Assembly: GCA_021817025.1 (NCBI GenBank)
Contig: JAKAWF010000233.1
Coordinates: 1-5,921 of the forward strand
Source: a bacterium
GTDB lineage: Bacteria > Chloroflexota > Dormibacteria > UBA8260 > Bog-877
Length of the DNA stretch: 5,921 nucleotides
Direction: 5' to 3'
Made by a program: the position numbers and the translations under genes
Part shown: positions 1-5,553 of the stretch, piece by piece
How the letters are laid out: each line of letters starts with the position of its first letter
Position numbering within the stretch: position 1 is the stretch's first letter
The notes under the pieces: generated by a model
The model's input: only the letters and a program-made list of their open reading frames with translations
What the model was told of the DNA's origin: nothing
The model's database searches: none

Positions 1-275
1 TCCTCTCGGCACAACCCCATCAGGTCCTGGCGGACGTAGCGCACGAAGTCCTCGGGTTGGTTCTCACCCCAACGCATTCCCATGTAGCAGTTGATCGCCG
101 ACAGCCCCATGGCCACCGCTCCGCTGCGTTCCACCGCGGCCTTCTCCACGATGGTGGTGCGCAGTCCATGGGCCCTTCCCCAATACCCCGCTTCGAAGGC
201 GGCGCCGCAGCCGGCCATGCCGCCGCCCAGGATCAAGAGGTCGGTCTCCACCACCTCCACTTCTGGCTGGTTCAT
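1..275 (-). CDS. aprA: Adenylylsulfate (APS) reductase alpha subunit, N-terminal 91 codons (runs off the left window edge)
   Basis: AprA is the FAD-containing catalytic subunit of cytoplasmic dissimilatory APS reductase, which interconverts APS and sulfite plus AMP together with the ferredoxin-like AprB. Only the N-terminus is present; the gene continues left of base 1. The visible protein starts MNQPEVEVVETDLLILGGGM. It has the Rossmann FAD-binding glycine motif GGGMAGCGAAFEA at residues 17-29, the family segment VEKAAVERSGAVAMGLSAIN at about 44-63, and a PEDFVRYVRQDLMGL stretch close to the visible end, all typical of AprA near its N-terminus. The ATG at 275 shares one base with the aprB stop (TGATG), so translation is probably coupled. 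The pattern is clear enough to separate it from the related fumarate reductase/succinate dehydrogenase flavoproteins. Whether it belongs to the oxidiser or reducer AprA lineage cannot be judged from this fragment. Confidence 0.95.
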   Translation of the reverse strand, partial: MNQPEVEVVETDLLILGGGMAGCGAAFEAGYWGRAHGLRTTIVEKAAVERSGAVAMGLSAINCYMGMRWGENQPEDFVRYVRQDLMGLCRE

Positions 276-727
276 CACGCCCTCCCACTCGGTACCGGCA
301 GCTGGTCCACGCCCAGCCAGGCTCCCTCGTCGCAAAGATGGGGATCCTTCAGTGTGGCCAGGTCAGGCTCGGGAGCACCCTCGTAGGGCTCGATGGATCC
401 CCATTGGGTGCTGCGGATCGGGTACTTGAACCGCTTCACCCGCTGGTCTCTGAACTGGACGGTCCACATGATTGACTCGGTGCCCCGCAGCGGCGTCAGG
501 CTGGCCCCCAGGGGCACCACGTCCGCGTATCCGCGCATCGCGATCGCCGACTGGGGACAGGTCTTGACGCACGCATAGCACTCCCAGCATTGGTCCGGCT
601 CCTGGTTGAAGGCCTTGCCCATCGCCAGGTCCAGCGCCATCAGGTCGTTGGGGCAGATGTAGGCACAGGCGGGCTTGTCCAGGGCTTTGCAACCATCGCA
701 CTTGTCTGGATTGACATAGGTCGGCAT
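275..727 (-). CDS. aprB: Adenylylsulfate (APS) reductase beta subunit, iron-sulfur protein
   Basis: AprB (150 aa, the usual family length) carries electrons between the AprA flavin and the membrane electron chain through two [4Fe-4S] clusters; it acts in the cytoplasm as the AprAB heterodimer. Two ferredoxin cysteine sets are visible: C10, C13, C21, C25 and C47, C50, C53, C57. The second set includes W48 in CWEC, a position conserved in the family and implicated in electron transfer. The C-terminal half (RGTESIMWTVQFRDQ, then YPIRSTQWGSIEPYEG) is the AprB-specific extension that packs on AprA and sets it apart from ordinary 2[4Fe-4S] ferredoxins. The ATG at 727 is chosen because it starts the family N-terminus MPTYVNPDKCDGC and has a strong Shine-Dalgarno. 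It follows the sat stop by 2 bp and ends in a TGATG overlap with aprA. Confidence 0.97.
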   Translation of the reverse strand: MPTYVNPDKCDGCKALDKPACAYICPNDLMALDLAMGKAFNQEPDQCWECYACVKTCPQSAIAMRGYADVVPLGASLTPLRGTESIMWTVQFRDQRVKRFKYPIRSTQWGSIEPYEGAPEPDLATLKDPHLCDEGAWLGVDQLPVPSGRA

Positions 728-729
728 GG

Positions 730-1974
730 CTACGTCCTCCTCTGATCGAGTGTCTGCGCGGATGGGCCCGGAGAGCGGGCGGCACCCGCCGGACCACTGT
801 CCGGGGACAGGCTGAGGTAATACTCCCGCAATATCTCCAGCACCTCCGGACGGCTGAAGTGCTCGGGTACCGGGTCCCCCCGGGAGAGCATCTGGCGCAG
901 GTCGGTGCCACTGATGAGCAGGCGCTGGCCGGGATCGTGGGGGCAGGTCCTGGAGGAGGCCATGCCGTCGCATCCCCGGCAGTAGAAGGTGAGGTCGAAG
1001 AACATCGGCCGCAGCTGCAGAGCCTGCTCGGGGACCTCCTTGAAGATGGCCTGGGCGTCGAAGGGCCCGTAATAGCTGCCCACGCCGGCGTGGTCGCGGC
1101 CCACGATCAGGTGGCTGCAGCCGTAGTTCTGGCGGAACACCGCGTGCAGCAGCGCCTCCCGCGGTCCCGCGTAGCGCATCTCCATCGGATAGCCCGCCTG
1201 GACGCAGGTGCCGGGAACGAAGTACCGCGAGACCAGGCTGTCGATCGCTCGCACCCTCACCTCGGCGGGAATGTCGCCCGCCTTCAGCCTTCCCAGGAGC
1301 TGGTGGATCAGGACCCCGTCGCAGACCTCGACGGCGACCTTGGCTAGGTACTCGTGGGCGCGGTGCATGGGATTGCGGGTCTGGAACGCGGCCACCGTAC
1401 TCCAGCCCAGCCGCTGAAACAGCTCGCGAGTCTCCGCGGGACGCAGGTAGAGTCCAGGGTACTGCTGGGGGAAGCGCCCCTCGGAGAGCACCTCGACCGG
1501 CCCGGCCAGGTTGTACTCTCCCTGCTCCAGCACCTTGGCCACCCCGGGGTGGGCGGGATCGACGGTGCGGTATACCTCGCGGCACTCGTACTGGCGGTCG
1601 ATGCGGTAGCGCTCCTCCACCAGCAGGGTGGCCATGAGCTCGCCGGTCTCACCGTCCGCCAGCGCGACCTCGCTGCCCGGGTTGAGCCCGCCGGCCACCT
1701 CGGCAGTGGCGGACAGGGTTATGGGCAGGGGCCAGAAGGTCCCGTCAGCCAGCTGCATCTGGCCGCAGCTGGCGCGCCAGTCGTCCTCTCCCATGAAGCC
1801 GGAGAGGGGGGTGAAGGCCCCGATCCCCAGCATGATCAGGTCCGACGTCTCCCGCGAAGTCATCGGGACCCTGGGCAGCGCCGCCGCCCGGGCCAAACGC
1901 TGCGCGCGTTCGGGCTCCGGCACGAGCAGTGGCTGGAGGGCACGGCGGGCGCCGTGGGGTTCGACGAGGCTCAT
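730..1974 (-). CDS. sat: Sulfate adenylyltransferase (ATP sulfurylase), dissimilatory type
   Basis: Sat (414 aa) catalyses ATP + sulfate <=> APS + PPi in the cytoplasm; in sulfur oxidisers the reverse direction yields ATP and sulfate. Domain order is normal: a PUA-like N-terminal domain ([14 protein letters not shown] at 49-62), then the nucleotidyltransferase core with [13 protein letters not shown] at 198-210, containing the HxxH signature, and [12 protein letters not shown] at 292-303. Near the C-terminus, C332, C335, C344 and H346 (CRGC...TCPH) are the likely zinc ligands seen in many bacterial and archaeal Sat proteins. There is no APS-kinase domain. The last ~25 residues, after EILREYY, are a Pro/Ser/Gly-rich tail beyond the folded domain. 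The ATG at 1974 overlaps the upstream phosphoesterase stop as ATGA and has no clear Shine-Dalgarno, so coupled reinitiation is likely. An internal Met at residue 38 would remove conserved N-terminal sequence and is rejected. Confidence 0.97.
   Translation of the reverse strand: MSLVEPHGARRALQPLLVPEPERAQRLARAAALPRVPMTSRETSDLIMLGIGAFTPLSGFMGEDDWRASCGQMQLADGTFWPLPITLSATAEVAGGLNPGSEVALADGETGELMATLLVEERYRIDRQYECREVYRTVDPAHPGVAKVLEQGEYNLAGPVEVLSEGRFPQQYPGLYLRPAETRELFQRLGWSTVAAFQTRNPMHRAHEYLAKVAVEVCDGVLIHQLLGRLKAGDIPAEVRVRAIDSLVSRYFVPGTCVQAGYPMEMRYAGPREALLHAVFRQNYGCSHLIVGRDHAGVGSYYGPFDAQAIFKEVPEQALQLRPMFFDLTFYCRGCDGMASSRTCPHDPGQRLLISGTDLRQMLSRGDPVPEHFSRPEVLEILREYYLSLSPDSGPAGAARSPGPSAQTLDQRRT
736..743 (-). 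promoter_or_regulatory. Shine-Dalgarno of aprB inside the end of sat
   Basis: The minus strand reads AGAGGAGG here, a near-perfect match to the 16S anti-Shine-Dalgarno, 8 nt before the aprB ATG at 727. It lies inside the last codons of sat, and the sat stop TAG (732-730) falls in the spacer. A ribosome finishing sat therefore ends on the aprB initiation site. This is the strongest ribosome binding site in the cluster and could raise AprB output relative to Sat. Confidence 0.85.
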
Positions 1975-2738
1975 CTGAGAGCCCGGGCGTCCGGCGTGCG
2001 CCAGGACGCGGTCTCAATGTAGTGGCTGACCGCGGACCTCCACGGCACCTGGCGCCGCTCCAGCTCCGCCAGCGGATGGGCGCGATCGTAGTCAACCCGG
2101 CGCAGGGTGGCGCGCCACCGCACCGGCCCACCTCCGCGATCCCGCTCCAAGAGGGCGTAGCTGGGCCGAGGATCTCCATCCAGGGTCCACCCGGCGCTCC
2201 CCACGTTGACCACCTCCCCGCCCGCCACCCGGCGCTGGAACGGGCGATGGGTGTGCCCGCAAAGGAGGGTCCCGGCGACGCCGTGAGCCTCGATCTCGGC
2301 GTCGGTGGTGTCCGGCCAGATCCCCAGCTCGTCGTTCCCCGGTGAGCCGTGCACCACCAGGCAGCCGGCCAGGATCGCCGACGGTGGCAGCTCCGCGAGG
2401 AAGTGGAGACGGTCCGCCCCCAGCTGCTCCCGGCTCCACTCCAGTGAGACGGACTGCTCGGGATCCCTGGTCCCTGTGGCCGGTGCCGAGCCCTCGGCCA
2501 GGTAGCGGTCGGTGTTGCCTCGCACCACGATCGCCCCCACGGCCCGAATCAGGTCCACGGATTCCGCCGGAGCCGGCCCATGGGCAGCCAGGTCGCCCGC
2601 CACCACCAGGGTGTCGCAGCCGAGGCTGCGGATGTCCTGAAGCACCGCCTCCAGGGCATAGACGTTCCCATGGACATCGGAGAGGACACAGATCCGCTCC
2701 GGCGCACCAGCTTGCTCAAGCTGCTGGCTCGACCCCAT
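1971..2738 (-). CDS. Calcineurin-like metallophosphoesterase (YfcE/MJ0936/COG0639-like), coupled to sat
   Basis: A 255-aa cytoplasmic metal-dependent phosphoesterase; the substrate cannot be read from sequence. All metal-binding motifs are present in order: D21-V-H23-GN, G48-D49, GNTD at 74-77, H130 (VVHGSPGND) and GHTH at 161-164, followed by NVGSAG at 178-183. The third motif is GNTD, not the canonical GNH(D/E). Loss of that His (T or C instead) also occurs in YfcE/MJ0936-type enzymes and separates it from PP1/PP2A-like and classical ApaH enzymes. No signal peptide or membrane segment is seen. The ATG at 2738 is preferred because GGGAGGGG lies just upstream; an in-frame GTG at 2810 would add 24 low-complexity residues and has only a weak ribosome site. 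Its TGA overlaps the sat ATG by four bases, so it is probably the first gene of the sat-aprBA operon. A role in clearing APS, adenosine polyphosphates or another nucleotide by-product is speculation. Confidence 0.88.
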   Translation of the reverse strand: MGSSQQLEQAGAPERICVLSDVHGNVYALEAVLQDIRSLGCDTLVVAGDLAAHGPAPAESVDLIRAVGAIVVRGNTDRYLAEGSAPATGTRDPEQSVSLEWSREQLGADRLHFLAELPPSAILAGCLVVHGSPGNDELGIWPDTTDAEIEAHGVAGTLLCGHTHRPFQRRVAGGEVVNVGSAGWTLDGDPRPSYALLERDRGGGPVRWRATLRRVDYDRAHPLAELERRQVPWRSAVSHYIETASWRTPDARALR

Positions 2739-2740
2739 CA

Positions 2741-2748
2741 CCCCTCCC
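2741..2748 (-). promoter_or_regulatory. Shine-Dalgarno deciding the phosphoesterase start
   Basis: The minus strand reads GCGGGAGGGGTG immediately before the ATG at 2738. GGGAGG lies 4 nt from the start codon, with GGAGGGG overlapping. Spacing is short but this is much better than anything before the alternative GTG at 2810, and it supports the 255-aa form. Confidence 0.6.
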
Positions 2749-2773
2749 GCGGGGCGATCGCCATCGGCTGCGG

Positions 2774-2786
2774 CTTGCCTGGCAAG
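2774..2786. repeat. Inverted repeat CTTGCC-T-GGCAAG, operator-like
   Basis: Perfect 6-bp arms with a one-base spacer, 36 bp upstream of the preferred phosphoesterase start. It is less GC-biased than its surroundings and sits where a promoter-proximal operator would be expected. No binding protein can be assigned; the ArsR and NarL-type regulators in this window are the obvious candidates. Confidence 0.45.
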
Positions 2787-2916
2787 ACCCTCCTGCAGGG
2801 GTGGGGGCACAGTCCGCCCGCCCCCGCGTTCTGCGGTTCGGAGGTCGGCCTGACCAGTGCCGGCACCGGGGTTGCGGCCGGCCTCTCGTGCCCTGCAGCC
2901 AGACCGGCCGGCGCGG

Positions 2917-2930
2917 AGGTGCCTGCACCT
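2917..2930. repeat. Inverted repeat AGGTGC-CT-GCACCT
   Basis: Perfect 6-bp arms with a 2-bp spacer in the middle of the gene-free spacer. One further outer pair (2915/2932) can form across a mismatch. No T-run follows, so a terminator is unlikely; it could be a regulator site or a small RNA hairpin in the leader. Confidence 0.4.
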
Positions 2931-3007
2931 GCTGCCCTGGGAGGGTGCCGGAGGACCGAGCGAGCCGACCGACCCGTCCGCGGGCGTCGACGGCGGCGGC
3001 TAGGGCC

Positions 3008-3019
3008 ACCGGATCCGGT
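3008..3019. repeat. 12-bp perfect palindrome ACCGGATCCGGT just after the response regulator stop
   Basis: A perfect palindrome beginning 5 bp past the annotated response regulator stop (TAG at 3027-3025). With no loop it would be a poor hairpin, and no T-run follows on either strand. A protein-binding site is more plausible than a terminator, but chance in GC-rich DNA is not excluded. Confidence 0.35.
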
Positions 3020-3024
3020 TGACC

Positions 3025-3837
3025 CTACGCCCTGCGATCGCCTCGAGACGCCGAACTGTGGGTCCCCCATGGGCTGGGCTCCTCCTCTGGCAACGCCTGC
3101 GGTCCAGTATGCGATTGCCGCCCGGTCCTCGAACTCCCCCTAGGGGGGGGATTCCCCTCCCCCGAAGAGGTGAAATCGCCGCCATTGGTACGGCTCTCGC
3201 CCCGGTCGATGAGGCCCACTTCCATGGCCGCCAGCACCGCCTCCAGCCGGTGCTTCTTGCCCATCTTGCGCAGGGCGTTCTTCACATGGCTGCGCACCGT
3301 CTCCTCGCTGAGGAAGAGCCTCGCGGCGATCTCCCGGTTGCCGAGTCCGGCGGCGACGAGGTCCAGAACCTCCAGCTCCCGCTGGCTCAGATGCCAGGGC
3401 CCGCCGGCCAGTTTGAAGCCCTTGCGCGCCAGCGATATGACGGTGTTGGTCACGGTGGGATCGAGGTAGGCCTGGCCCGCGGCCACGGCCCGGATCGCGA
3501 CCTTGAGCTGGGCCACGGGGACCTGTTTCAGCACGTACCCGGAGGCGCCGGCGCTGATCGCGGCCAGAGCCTCCTGATCGCCCGCGACCCCGGTCAGCAC
3601 CAGCACCCTGGCCGTCGAGCCATCCTCCCGCATCCGGTGCAGCGCTCCCATGCCGCCGATGCCCGGCATGTGCAGGTCCATGAGGACGACGTCGGGTTGC
3701 ACCGCGGCGACCAGGCTGACCGTCTCCTCCCCACTGGCGGCCTGGGCGACCACCTCGATGTCCCGATCGGACTCGAACATGAGTTGCAGGCCCTCACGGA
3801 CCATCTCGTGGTCGTCCGCGATGAGGAGCCGGATCAC
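3025..3837 (-). CDS. NarL/FixJ-family two-component response regulator (receiver + LuxR-type HTH) with doubtful C-terminal extension
   Basis: A DNA-binding transcriptional regulator. The receiver domain (about 2-120) has acidic-pocket D8-D9, phospho-acceptor D54 in VVLMDLHMPG, T82 and K104. The LuxR-type HTH (about 147-212) contains LSQRELEVLDLVAAGLGNREIA and the recognition-helix region SEETVRSHVKNALRKMG. Start: GTG at 3837, giving the family N-terminus IRLLIADDHEMVREGL and a GTGA overlap with the kinase stop, so the pair is translationally coupled. The frame reads 270 aa, whereas this family is usually 205-225 aa. The final ~57 codons (after GLIDRG) look non-coding: by hand count G+C at codon positions 1/2/3 is about 60/74/70%, whereas third-position G+C is about 90% over the first 40 codons. 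They run through eight C at 3150-3143; one extra C would give TAG immediately. The authentic protein may end near residue 229. Confidence 0.92.
   Translation of the reverse strand: MIRLLIADDHEMVREGLQLMFESDRDIEVVAQAASGEETVSLVAAVQPDVVLMDLHMPGIGGMGALHRMREDGSTARVLVLTGVAGDQEALAAISAGASGYVLKQVPVAQLKVAIRAVAAGQAYLDPTVTNTVISLARKGFKLAGGPWHLSQRELEVLDLVAAGLGNREIAARLFLSEETVRSHVKNALRKMGKKHRLEAVLAAMEVGLIDRGESRTNGGDFTSSGEGNPPPRGSSRTGRQSHTGPQALPEEEPSPWGTHSSASRGDRRA
3143..3163. repeat. G8 homopolymer with hairpin potential in the response regulator 3' end
   Basis: The plus strand has eight G (3143-3150), ATT, then CCCC-T-CCCCC, able to fold into an 8-bp stem with one bulge and a 3-nt loop. On the coding strand this is a C8 tract inside the response regulator frame. 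No T-run follows, so it is not a canonical intrinsic terminator. It is a likely site of sequencing, assembly or replication slippage, and a length change decides where the protein ends. The adjoining CCCCCTAGGGGG (3136-3147) is itself a perfect 12-bp palindrome. Confidence 0.6.
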
Positions 3838-4985
3838 GAGCCGCCGGAGCCGGCCGCGGCCCTGGCCCTGGGAATGCTCGCCTGGACGGTGGTCCCGGAC
3901 CCCGGTCGCGAGTCGATCTCCAGCCGGCCCCCCAGCGGGCCCAGCCGGGCCCGCATGCCCCGGATCCCAAACTGGGGCCGCATCGGGTCGTGGGTCATGC
4001 CACAGCCGTCGTCGGTGATCTGCAGCCGGACCGGATCCGAGCCGGCGTCCAGAACGACCCCCACCCGGTGCGCCCGGGCGTGCCGGACCACGTTGCTGAT
4101 CGCCTCCTCGGCCACGCCCAGAAGGATGTGACGCGCTTCTCGCGATAGGTCGGCCAGGTGCCCCCGGGCCTCCCACTCCAGCTCCAGGGGACTGTCCGGC
4201 GAGGCGAGCTCGGCCAGACGCTCCCGCAGTCGGCCGAGGAACTGACGCTCCAGGAGCTCGGCGGGCCAGAGGTCGTAGATGCTCTGGCGGACCTGGGCCA
4301 GGGTCCTCTCGGCGAGCAGACGACAGTCGTCCAGGCGCCGGGCCTGCTCCCTGTCGGTGCCCTCGGCGGCCCGGGCGCATCCCTCCAGGGTGCAGGAGAT
4401 CGCGAACAGCGACTGGATGACGGCATCGTGCATCTCGATGGAGATGCGGGTCCTCTCCGCCTCCACCGCCAGACGACGGGTGCGATCGACGCACATGCGG
4501 ACCCCCGCCAGAGCCTCCCCAGCGTGTTGGGAAAAGCGTTCGAGCGCTTGTCGCAATCCCTCGGCCAGCCCCCGGGAGGATGGCTCCACGGCCAGCAGGC
4601 CCAGGCGCTGGCTGCGGAAGGCCAGCGCGCAGACGTCAACCTGGCGGTCTCCCAGAACTCCCCGCACAACCCTGCCCGGGTGCCGGAACGCCCCGGCCAG
4701 CAGCCCACCATCCTCGATGGAAAGGGCCGGCAGCGACGGCACCACCTCTCGCCCCACCCCCCGCCATTGGCCGACCCGCAGCTCGGCATCGTCGACCAGC
4801 CCCACGATCGCGGTCGGAAAGCCGAGTCCCTCGGTGAGGGCGGTGGCGATGCTCTCCTGCACCCCGGCCAGGTCGGCGGTACCGGTCACGGCCAGGCGCA
4901 GCAACTGGAGAGCTCGAAGTTCTCCGGCAGCCTGAACCTCGGCTGTGGAGGAGAGCTCCGGTTTTGGCGTGGTCGCACCGATCAC
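3834..4985 (-). CDS. Soluble GAF-domain sensor histidine kinase (HisKA_3/NarX-DevS class)
   Basis: Partner kinase of the adjacent response regulator. With the GTG start at 4985 it is 383 aa: a GAF-like sensor region (about 25-170), a HisKA_3 dimerisation/phospho-acceptor helix with H186 in RISIEMHDAVIQSLFAI, and a HATPase domain with N-box N298 (EEAISNVVRHA), G1 box ITDDGCGM at 323-330 and G2 FGIRGMRARLG at 339-349. There is no membrane segment, so it should sense a cytoplasmic signal (redox, gas, sulfur species or ligand; unknown). C119 and C165 lie in or next to the GAF region. Start uncertain: the frame stays open upstream, with an ATG at 5207 one base after the arsR stop (457 aa). I prefer 4985 because the intervening ~74 codons have flat G+C by position (about 76/76/80% by hand count), unlike the codons after 4985 (second position about 53%). 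The stop overlaps the regulator GTG. Confidence 0.9.
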   Translation of the reverse strand: MIGATTPKPELSSTAEVQAAGELRALQLLRLAVTGTADLAGVQESIATALTEGLGFPTAIVGLVDDAELRVGQWRGVGREVVPSLPALSIEDGGLLAGAFRHPGRVVRGVLGDRQVDVCALAFRSQRLGLLAVEPSSRGLAEGLRQALERFSQHAGEALAGVRMCVDRTRRLAVEAERTRISIEMHDAVIQSLFAISCTLEGCARAAEGTDREQARRLDDCRLLAERTLAQVRQSIYDLWPAELLERQFLGRLRERLAELASPDSPLELEWEARGHLADLSREARHILLGVAEEAISNVVRHARAHRVGVVLDAGSDPVRLQITDDGCGMTHDPMRPQFGIRGMRARLGPLGGRLEIDSRPGSGTTVQASIPRARAAAGSGGS

Positions 4986-5208
4986 CTCACCCCACTCGTC
5001 CCTGGCCGGCTGGCCGGCGCCTCCCGGGGCCAAGCACTGGCCGGAGCGTCCACCCCGGGGCGCCGAGTCGCCGGAGGAAGAGTCAGTGAGGGCCCGACCA
5101 GCCCGTGGCACGCGGACGCAACGCCGGGGCGGAGGCGCGCCCGCCGTCGGCTGCCGAGCCGGCGGCGAGTCCAGGGTGCGGTCAGCCGCGGCTTCTGACA
5201 ACCTCATC
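4986..5208 (-). other. 223-bp stretch between arsR and the kinase: untranslated leader or disordered kinase N-terminus
   Basis: An open frame continuous with the kinase crosses this stretch, but it encodes Pro/Arg/Ser/Gly-rich sequence and lacks codon-position bias. I see no clear minus-strand -35/-10 pair and no T-run terminator after arsR. It contains an inverted repeat GGCCA-AGCAC-TGGCC at 5028-5042. Either the kinase has its own promoter here or it begins at the ATG at 5207, which abuts the arsR stop as TAG-G-ATG. Confidence 0.45.
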
Positions 5209-5553
5209 CTAGTTGGACAGAGCCAGCTGCCCTTCCTCGTGGAGGGCATCGCGCAAGACCATGCGCAGAAGGTCGAACGCCTCGATCAGCCTGGGGTCAC
5301 GGACCTGGTAATAGACGCTGCTGCCTTCCCGCCGGGAGGAGACAAGCCGCTTGGCGCGCAGGATGCCGAGGTGCTGGGAGAGATTGCTCTGCGGGAGTCG
5401 CAGCCGCAGCGCGAGCTCGCCCACCGATCTGGGCCCCGCCCGCAGCTCGTCGATGATCAGCAGGCGAGTCGGATGAGCCAGCGCCTTGCAGAGATAGGCA
5501 TGCATCTCGTAGTAGGCGCCGGCACTGGCGGCCTCAGATGAGAAGGGAGACAT
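5209..5553 (-). CDS. ArsR/SmtB-family winged-helix transcriptional regulator
   Basis: A 114-aa DNA-binding repressor of normal family length. Helix segment LCKALAHPTRLLIIDEL at 21-37, helix-turn-helix SVGELALRLRLPQSNLSQHLGILRAKRLV at 43-71 by position, and wing SSRREGSSVYYQV at 72-84 are classical ArsR features. ArsR members commonly derepress on binding metal or on thiol modification. The sulfur-responsive members I know of (SqrR/BigR type, sHdrR) use two cysteines, but here only C22 is present, so neither a CxC metal site nor an intramolecular tetrasulfide switch is possible within one monomer. The ATG at 5553 lies inside the end of dsrE2 (20-bp overlap); there is no good Shine-Dalgarno, which suggests coupling. 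A second Met at residue 17 (5505) is an alternative but leaves little before the conserved helix. Placement beside dsrE2 suggests it controls sulfur genes (inference). Confidence 0.92.
   Translation of the reverse strand: MSPFSSEAASAGAYYEMHAYLCKALAHPTRLLIIDELRAGPRSVGELALRLRLPQSNLSQHLGILRAKRLVSSRREGSSVYYQVRDPRLIEAFDLLRMVLRDALHEEGQLALSN

Larger units (their letters stand above)
2739..3024 (-). other. 286-bp gene-free spacer, probable promoter/operator region for phosphoesterase-sat-aprBA
   Basis: This is the only long gap in the left part of the cluster. Open frames across it are Arg/Pro/Gly-rich and match no family I recognise. I find no hairpin followed by a T-run on the minus strand, so read-through from the regulator gene is possible. 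The best minus-strand -35-like hexamer is TTGCCA (inside the palindrome at 2774-2786), but the -10 candidate 17 bp later (GGCGAT) is poor. The region carries several palindromes, the best of which are listed separately. Confidence 0.5.

Noticed and set aside
275..1585. Minus-strand frame fusing a 290-codon N-terminal stretch to AprB
   Set aside because: The upstream part overlaps sat in another frame and is Arg/Pro/Gly-rich; AprB starts at the ATG at 727 with a strong Shine-Dalgarno and the canonical N-terminus.
859..2022. Long plus-strand open frames opposite sat (859-1347 and 1354-2022)
   Set aside because: They mirror a fully conserved sat gene and have no recognisable domain; long antisense frames are expected in GC-rich coding DNA.
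2738..3070. Minus-strand 110-codon frame in the spacer ending in a TGATG overlap with the phosphoesterase start
   Set aside because: The junction is suggestive, but the product is Arg/Pro/Gly-rich without recognisable structure and it overlaps the response regulator 3' end; most likely chance.
3143..3163. Intrinsic terminator for the kinase-regulator operon
   Set aside because: A strong hairpin exists but no T-run follows on the minus strand, so it is kept only as a structured repeat.
3000..3185. Minus-strand 61-codon frame that would continue the response regulator after loss of one C
   Set aside because: It would give an even longer Arg-rich tail; the alternative of an extra C giving an immediate stop fits family length better.
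3019..4131. Plus-strand frame of 370 codons opposite the response regulator and kinase
   Set aside because: The opposite strand carries unmistakable receiver, HTH and HATPase motifs; this frame has low-complexity His/Gln/Arg-rich sequence and no family signature.
4158..5198. Plus-strand frame of 346 codons opposite the kinase
   Set aside because: Antisense shadow of the HisKA_3/HATPase gene, with no domain pattern.
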